Assembly (NCBI RefSeq): GCF_027594745.1
Contig: NZ_CP110854.1
Coordinates: 3,551,501 to 3,615,500 of the forward strand
Reading direction: 5' to 3'
From: Saprospira grandis
Lineage (GTDB): Bacteria; Bacteroidota; Bacteroidia; Chitinophagales; Saprospiraceae
DNA length: 64,000 nucleotides
In this document: positions 59,821 to 64,000 of the stretch, piece after piece
Position numbering within the stretch: position 1 is the stretch's first letter
Layout: every line of letters begins with the position of its first letter
Position numbers and translations under genes: made by a program
The notes under the pieces: generated by a model
Seen by the model: the letters and a program-made list of their open reading frames with translations, nothing else
Told to the model about the DNA's origin: nothing
Database searches by the model: none

Positions 59821-60318
59821 CTATTCATTATATAGTTGAAAAAGAAGCGGATACTCATTACAAGAGATATACAGATCCTCTTCCATCTGATAATAAACCT
59901 CTGTCCAAACCGTAAAACAATTTAAACGCTCCTTTGCCTCGGAAATACTTACTCTATGCAAGCGAACTGGAATTCCTTCATCATCCCAATCGATAGAAAA
60001 AGACAGGCAACAAGCATTTTTTTCCGTCAAAATAGGCGCTAAGGCCTCTAAAAAATCAAAGAACGGACAAGTTGCAGTTTCGCCTAGGTGAAAAGCTAAA
60101 ATATCCGCTATAATTCCATGCGAGGCATCTGTTTCCGAGTTGTCGCCTGACTTCATAAGCACTCCCAAAGCCTGATAGCTATAATGCTTTTGCAAGAGCG
60201 CTAAACCACATTCAGAATTTGTGTTTAGCAGCTTATAATCCCAGTAAATCTCATAATCCGAGGGTAGAATTCCCTCAACATAAGCTGGCTGATTCGTGCC
60301 TATTGCTATAACATCCAT
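59821..60318 (-). CDS. Hypothetical protein, 165 aa, tandem paralogue B
   Basis: First gene of the 60318-58870 operon. It begins MDVIAIGTNQPAYVEGILPS like its tandem copy, differs inside (SGDNSETDASHGIIADIL) and at the C-terminus (MEEDLYISCNEYPLLFQLYNE). No signal peptide or membrane segment. The duplication looks recent at the 5' end, older at the 3' end, suggesting gene conversion. Family unknown. Confidence 0.75.
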   Translation of the reverse strand: MDVIAIGTNQPAYVEGILPSDYEIYWDYKLLNTNSECGLALLQKHYSYQALGVLMKSGDNSETDASHGIIADILAFHLGETATCPFFDFLEALAPILTEKNACCLSFSIDWDDEGIPVRLHRVSISEAKERLNCFTVWTEVYYQMEEDLYISCNEYPLLFQLYNE

Positions 60319-60409
60319 CTTAAATTTTCTATTTTTTGAGCAAAGGTTTCCTAATAGGCACTCTAAACCTTTTCTCTAAATTTAAATTCCTTAATAGGGG
60401 ATATTTTTT

Positions 60410-60567
60410 GGGGCCTCCCGCCTTCGGCGGGCGGTTACTCCCTTTGGTCGTCGAACTGCGAACTAAAGTTCTTGTTGTCGTTTCGGGGCTCGCTGCTCGC
60501 TCGGCCCTGCGCGGGCTGCGCCCGCTTGGTCTGGCCTACGGCCACCCCTGCACATCGCTAGGCCGCT
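60410..60567 (+). repeat. GC-rich intergenic element R22
   Basis: T-run, GGGGCCTCCCGCC, hairpin, then a TTACTCCCTTTGGTCGTCG module with GAACTAAAGTTC hairpin inserted, followed by the GGGGCTCGCTGCTCG linker, CTCGGCCCTGCG, GCGGGC/GCCCGC, GGTCTGGCC, GGCC/GGCC and CACATCGCTAGGCCG. Near-identical to R20 from 60481 on. Confidence 0.92.
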
Positions 60568-60606
60568 CAACTGTATTTTTTCTTTTGGCTGCTGGGCAGT
60601 TTTAGG

Positions 60607-60767
60607 CCCATGGGCTGAAGCCCATGCTTGTGGGGCTATGCAAACTAGCGGGCTAAAGCCCTTGTTTGCTGTTTATTAGAACTCATTATGGGCCGATGGT
60701 TTTAACCATCGGCTCATTTTCATTGCGCTTAGTCTGCTCTCCTTTGTTGCTGTAGGTTTCAACCTAC
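60607..60767 (+). repeat. Short-palindrome array B5
   Basis: Same four palindromes in the same order as B4, offset by about 4001 bases: CATGGGCTGAAGCCCATG, GGGCTAAAGCCC, GCCGATGG/CCATCGGC and CTGTAGGTTTCAACCTACAG. The first is slightly shortened. Confidence 0.88.
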
Positions 60768-60789
60768 AGATGTATATATCCATCCTACA

Positions 60790-60919
60790 GGCCCGAAGGG
60801 CCGCAGGCCTAGGGGCCTGAAAGGGGGGCCGCAGGCCAGACCCAGCCGCTGAAAGCGGCGCAGGGCCGAGCAGACCTGCGAGCCCTGAAAGGGCCCGGCC
60901 GCCAAAGGCGGCAGGCCCC
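60790..60919 (-). repeat. GC-rich intergenic element R23
   Basis: Near-identical to R21: GGCCTAGGGGCCTGAAAG distal end, GCCGCT/AGCGGC hairpin, CGCAGGGCCGAGCAG core, GGCCGCC/GGCGGC hairpin with a different loop (AAA instead of TTA), GGCCCC end before the MMPL stop. Confidence 0.92.
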
Positions 60920-60947
60920 AAAAAAATAGGATCATTTAAATGACGAA

Positions 60948-63218
60948 TTACTCCTGCAGCTCTTCCCCAAAACGCAAAATCAAGGCAGGCAAGAGCAATA
61001 AATCCGCTAAAAGGGCCAAAAACAAACAAATACTGGTGTATAAGCCAATGTAAAAGGTGCCCATAAAGCTAGAAAAGAGCAGGCAACTAAAGCCGCTAAC
61101 CAAGATCAAAGTGGTGACGACAATGGCCTTGCCCGTACCCCGAAAACAGCTTCGTAGCGCCTCGGCTTTGCTTTTGGCTTCTTGGCTGGCCAAGCGATAG
61201 GCCGCCATAAAATGAATGGAGTCATCGACCGCAATGCCAAAGGCAATAATGAATAGGATCGAGGTGGAAATCTTGATGTCTACGCCATTCCAGGCCATTA
61301 ATGCGCCTACCAAGGCTAAGGGCAAAATGTTGGGCAAAAGCGCAATGCTCGCCATCCGCCAAGAGCGAAAGAGGTAGAGCATGAGCAGAAAAATAAAGAG
61401 AAAACAGAGCAAGAGCCCATAAAAGACATTATCGGCAATGCACTGGTTGTTGATGTCCATCAAATAGGCAGAGCCCGTCAACCGATAATCAATGAGCTGG
61501 TCGAGCTCTTGCTCTCGGATAAATTGGGCCAAGGCCGCATGCCGCTTTTGGGCCTCCAAACTGCCCATATCGGGCATTTTTCCCGCAAAACGTCCCCTTT
61601 TTCCATTAGCCAAAACGACCAAGGGATAACGTCCATTGGCCAAGAAATTAGCCTCGATTTTTTGGGCCTTTTTCCATTCGGACCGACTCTGAGGTAGCCG
61701 ATAATAGTCTGCCTTGCCCGAATGCGTCATCCGATTGGCCATTTTTAATCGGGCCAAAGGACTAAACATACTCCCCAAACCATAATCCTCCAGCAGGTAG
61801 CGCTCTAGTGGGTCCAAAGCCCGCAAAACTGCGGTATCTGACAGGCTTTTGCTGCTGTCTCGCAAGATGATTTCCATCTCAAATTGACGGGTTCCCTTAA
61901 ACTCATTTTCAAAAAAACGAGAGTCTACAATCTGTGGGTGCCGCTCACTCAAATCATCCAGGACATGCTGGTTGATCCGCAACTGACTACTGCCCCAAAG
62001 CCCTAGAGCCATCAGCAAAAGAGAACCGATGATGATTTTCCCATAATGCCTCTCTACCCAAAGCGCCAAACGGCCCAATTGCTGCTGCCAAAAGTCGTCT
62101 TTGGCGGCTTTTAGTTGGAAGTTTGCCTGGCTGATCATGAGCAGGGCGGGAAAAAAACTATAGGTCAGTAAAAAGGCATAAATAAGGCCCAAAGCCGCAA
62201 AAGCACCTAGGTTAATCAATGGACTCACATTGGAAAATAGTAGGCTCAAAAAGCCGATAATCGTGGTCCCGCTGGTCAAAATGGTGGCCCGCCCAACTTC
62301 TTTGATGGCCCGCTTGAGCGCTAGCTTTTTGGCCTGCCCGGCCTGCAATCCGAGCAAAAATTTACTAAATAAATGAATCACATTAGAAATCCCAATAATG
62401 AGGATAATCGTGGGAATCATGTTGGAGATAAAGTCTAACGAAAACCCTAGCCACATCATCGTTCCTAGGGTCCAAAGTACGGTAACCCCTACTACCGAAA
62501 GCGGCATCCAAACGCCCCAAAACCTTCTATAACTAAAGAAAAGGGCAATAATAATGACCAAAATAGAGAGGCCGACAAAGGTGGCTACCTCCTGTCTAGA
62601 CAAGTCGACAAAAGTGGTTTGTCCATAGCATTTTCCCGCAAAATGCAGGGCCTTAAACTCCTCAAAAGGCTGAATCAGACTATCTATCCGCCCAATTAGC
62701 CGCTTGCAATCTTCATATTGCATGCCTTCTTTTTGCTGCATCAAAATCAAGACAGATTGTTGGTCTTCGGCAAAAAGTTGGCCCAACAAATCGGGCCGCT
62801 CCACCACCTTTAGGCTATCCTCTGCTAGGCGGGCGGCCGAGCTATCTAGGGCCAATAAAGGGCTGCTATTCATCAGGTCCATAAAAGGAACATAGCGATA
62901 AATTTCTTGCTTTGTTGGACCAATTAGCTGCACAATTTCCTCCAATTGCAGCAAACTATTGCTCAAACTATCCACCTCTTTTAGAAAAGCCGGCTGATAA
63001 ATATGTGCCCCCTTGCATTCTACGCCCAACAAAATATAATTGTTATCCCAGCCAAAACGCTCTACATATCCCTCAAAATATTCGGTTTCTTCATGCTCTA
63101 AGGGATAAAAATTTCGCAGATCAAAATCAAATTGTATTCGGCTAATGATGCCCCAAAGCATAAAAAGGCTAATCAGGGCAGTGGCTAGCAGGATGCTAAT
63201 ATGCTGTTTTTTATTCAA
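60948..63218 (-). CDS. MMPL/RND family transporter
   Basis: Inner-membrane transporter of about 756 residues with the RND hallmarks: an initial span, a large extracytoplasmic loop (residues about 25-210), five or six clustered spans, the internal duplication with a second loop (about 390-560), and a second helix cluster. Motifs are GISNVIHLFSKFL and FGIAVDDSIHFMAAYRLA (Asp-Asp in the proton-relay helix). No ATG fits: the frame opens in element R24 and TTG 63218 (LNKKQHISILLATAL) is the best start. Likely exports lipids or hopanoid-like molecules; substrate unknown. Confidence 0.87.
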   Translation of the reverse strand: MNKKQHISILLATALISLFMLWGIISRIQFDFDLRNFYPLEHEETEYFEGYVERFGWDNNYILLGVECKGAHIYQPAFLKEVDSLSNSLLQLEEIVQLIGPTKQEIYRYVPFMDLMNSSPLLALDSSAARLAEDSLKVVERPDLLGQLFAEDQQSVLILMQQKEGMQYEDCKRLIGRIDSLIQPFEEFKALHFAGKCYGQTTFVDLSRQEVATFVGLSILVIIIALFFSYRRFWGVWMPLSVVGVTVLWTLGTMMWLGFSLDFISNMIPTIILIIGISNVIHLFSKFLLGLQAGQAKKLALKRAIKEVGRATILTSGTTIIGFLSLLFSNVSPLINLGAFAALGLIYAFLLTYSFFPALLMISQANFQLKAAKDDFWQQQLGRLALWVERHYGKIIIGSLLLMALGLWGSSQLRINQHVLDDLSERHPQIVDSRFFENEFKGTRQFEMEIILRDSSKSLSDTAVLRALDPLERYLLEDYGLGSMFSPLARLKMANRMTHSGKADYYRLPQSRSEWKKAQKIEANFLANGRYPLVVLANGKRGRFAGKMPDMGSLEAQKRHAALAQFIREQELDQLIDYRLTGSAYLMDINNQCIADNVFYGLLLCFLFIFLLMLYLFRSWRMASIALLPNILPLALVGALMAWNGVDIKISTSILFIIAFGIAVDDSIHFMAAYRLASQEAKSKAEALRSCFRGTGKAIVVTTLILVSGFSCLLFSSFMGTFYIGLYTSICLFLALLADLLLLPALILRFGEELQE

Positions 63219-63240
63219 GGGTATATTGTTTTCTATTTTT

Positions 63241-63375
63241 GGGGCTTCCCCTCGCTTTGCTCGGGTCGGGCTGTGTCGCAGCTCGCAGGTCTGCTCGGCC
63301 CTGCAGTTTTTTTCGCTTCGCTTCAAAAAACTTGGGTCTGGCCCTTCGGGCCACTGCTATCCATCCCTAAGCCGG
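63241..63375 (+). repeat. GC-rich intergenic element R24
   Basis: T-run, GGGGCTTCCCCTCGC start, GGTCGGGCTGTGTCGCAGCTCGCAGG, TCTGCTCGGCCCTGCAG, A/T-armed hairpin AGTTTTTT/AAAAAACT, GGTCTGGCCC/GGGCC hairpin, CCATCCCTAAGCCG. It starts 22 bases upstream of the MMPL start codon. Confidence 0.9.
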
Positions 63376-63569
63376 GCGGGCTTCGCCCGCCTCTGGACCA
63401 GCTGGTTTCCCCAGATTAGTTTTGCAGGGGCCCAAGTTCGCAAAAATAATAGAGAACTCTGATACTGTTCGATATTTTGTGTTAGCTCCCTTTTTGTACT
63501 TATTGGAGCGCTATATTGAGCCTAAAAGTTATTTTATTAGTCCCTCAACTTTTTCTGTGGGGATTTGAG

Positions 63570-63970
63570 AATGGAGAAAAAGGCTGAGCTGGGCAGTTTT
63601 TGGTCCTTAGAAGTAGGGAAAGCGAACAAGGACTTTAGTCCGTCAGTTCGCTCAGGCAAGAACCCTGGGCTTCAGCCCAGGGCGGTAAGCATAGCCGCTT
63701 ATTAGTCCCTCAACTTTTTCTGTGTGGGTGTAGGGAAGAGTTCTTTTAGCTAGTTGGTTTAGGTCCATGGGCTGAAGCCCATGGTTGTGAGTCTATGCAA
63801 ACAGGCGGGCTGAAGCCCTTGTTTGCTTTTATTAGAATTCGTTATGGGCCGATGGTTTTAACCTTCGGCTCATATTTATTGGGTTTAGTTTGGTCTTTTT
63901 TGTAGCAGTGGGTTTTAACCCACTGGTCTTCATATCATATAGTCGCCTAGGGGCTTGTCCCTAGGCCGCA
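63570..63970 (+). repeat. Short-palindrome array B6 (to window end)
   Basis: AAGGACTTTAGTCC near 63628-63641, CCTGGGCTTCAGCCCAGG near 63663-63680, CCATGGGCTGAAGCCCATGG at 63765-63784, GGGCTGAAGCCC near 63807-63818, GCCGATGG/TTCGGC at 63848-63869, CAGTGGGTTTTAACCCACTG at 63906-63925 and CCTAGGGGCTTGTCCCTAGG near 63946-63965. No gene is visible from 63219 to the window end. Confidence 0.85.
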
Positions 63971-64000
63971 AAAGAGGGCAGCACAAAATTTTGAATAGCC

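Noticed and set aside
63219..63326. 36-residue N-terminal extension of the MMPL transporter
   Set aside because: It translates element R24 (RAEQTCELRHSPTRAKRG) and is shared in sequence with other repeats, so it is not protein-coding.

Overview
The window looks like a chromosomal segment of a Bacteroidota bacterium of the Saprospira type. The lineage evidence is a type IX secretion (T9SS) plug protein, three large secreted proteins ending in T9SS sorting domains, a short Bacteroidota-type AMP nucleosidase, and a MurA with Asp in place of the catalytic Cys. Placement near Saprospira is from memory of its repeat-rich intergenic DNA and has not been tested. I see no rRNA, tRNA, CRISPR array, phage genes or recognisable transposase.

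Layout. 1-2023: AT-rich small orphan genes. 2600-8603: MscS channel, P5C dehydrogenase, a DHFR/RibD-like reductase, a secreted formylglycine-enzyme-like protein and a repeat-bearing T9SS substrate. 8849-16524: acyl-CoA dehydrogenase, RDD protein, photolyase plus alpha/beta hydrolase, DNA polymerase I. 16989-23911: accessory AT-rich stretch with a candidate HEPN protein, an S41 peptidase homologue, a PD-(D/E)XK protein and a DUF5694/TraB-like protein. 24100-27656: RadA and a two-component system. 27922-38073: a 1607-aa T9SS substrate, TPR protein, K+ channel, outer membrane protein and T9SS plug. 38264-42633: LRR membrane protein and a LysR/peroxiredoxin/quinone reductase module. 42768-54673: a choice-of-anchor-B T9SS protein with an in-frame amber codon, FabG, MurA, RDD, ABC-F, M15 peptidase, AMP nucleosidase, CocE-type hydrolase. 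54755-60318: orphan genes including two pairs of mosaic paralogues and a gene broken at a G9 tract. 60948-63218: MMPL/RND transporter.

The most striking content is not coding. At least 24 copies (R1-R24) of a GC-rich element of about 120-180 bp occupy the intergenic regions. Conserved linkers (core CTCGGCCCTGCG and GGTCTG) are separated by hairpins whose two arms change together from copy to copy. The GGGGC end, usually preceded by a T-run, always faces the nearest gene and the other end faces the middle of the intergenic region. Pairs of elements in inverted orientation often bracket arrays of a second family of short palindromes (about 20 bp, centred on TTTCAA, TTTTAA, TGAA or TAAA). Two such composites, nearly identical over about 440 bp, directly repeat on either side of the orphan cluster at 56949-60318. 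Spurious reading frames through these elements extend the open frames of polA, the TPR gene, the MMPL gene and others, so I trimmed those starts.

Gene cooperation that can be supported: the plug protein belongs to the secretion system that would export the three T9SS substrates; LysR, peroxiredoxin and quinone reductase form an oxidative-stress-like module with a candidate operator; the histidine kinase and response regulator form a pair split by an element; RDD and ABC-F are adjacent, as are photolyase and hydrolase.
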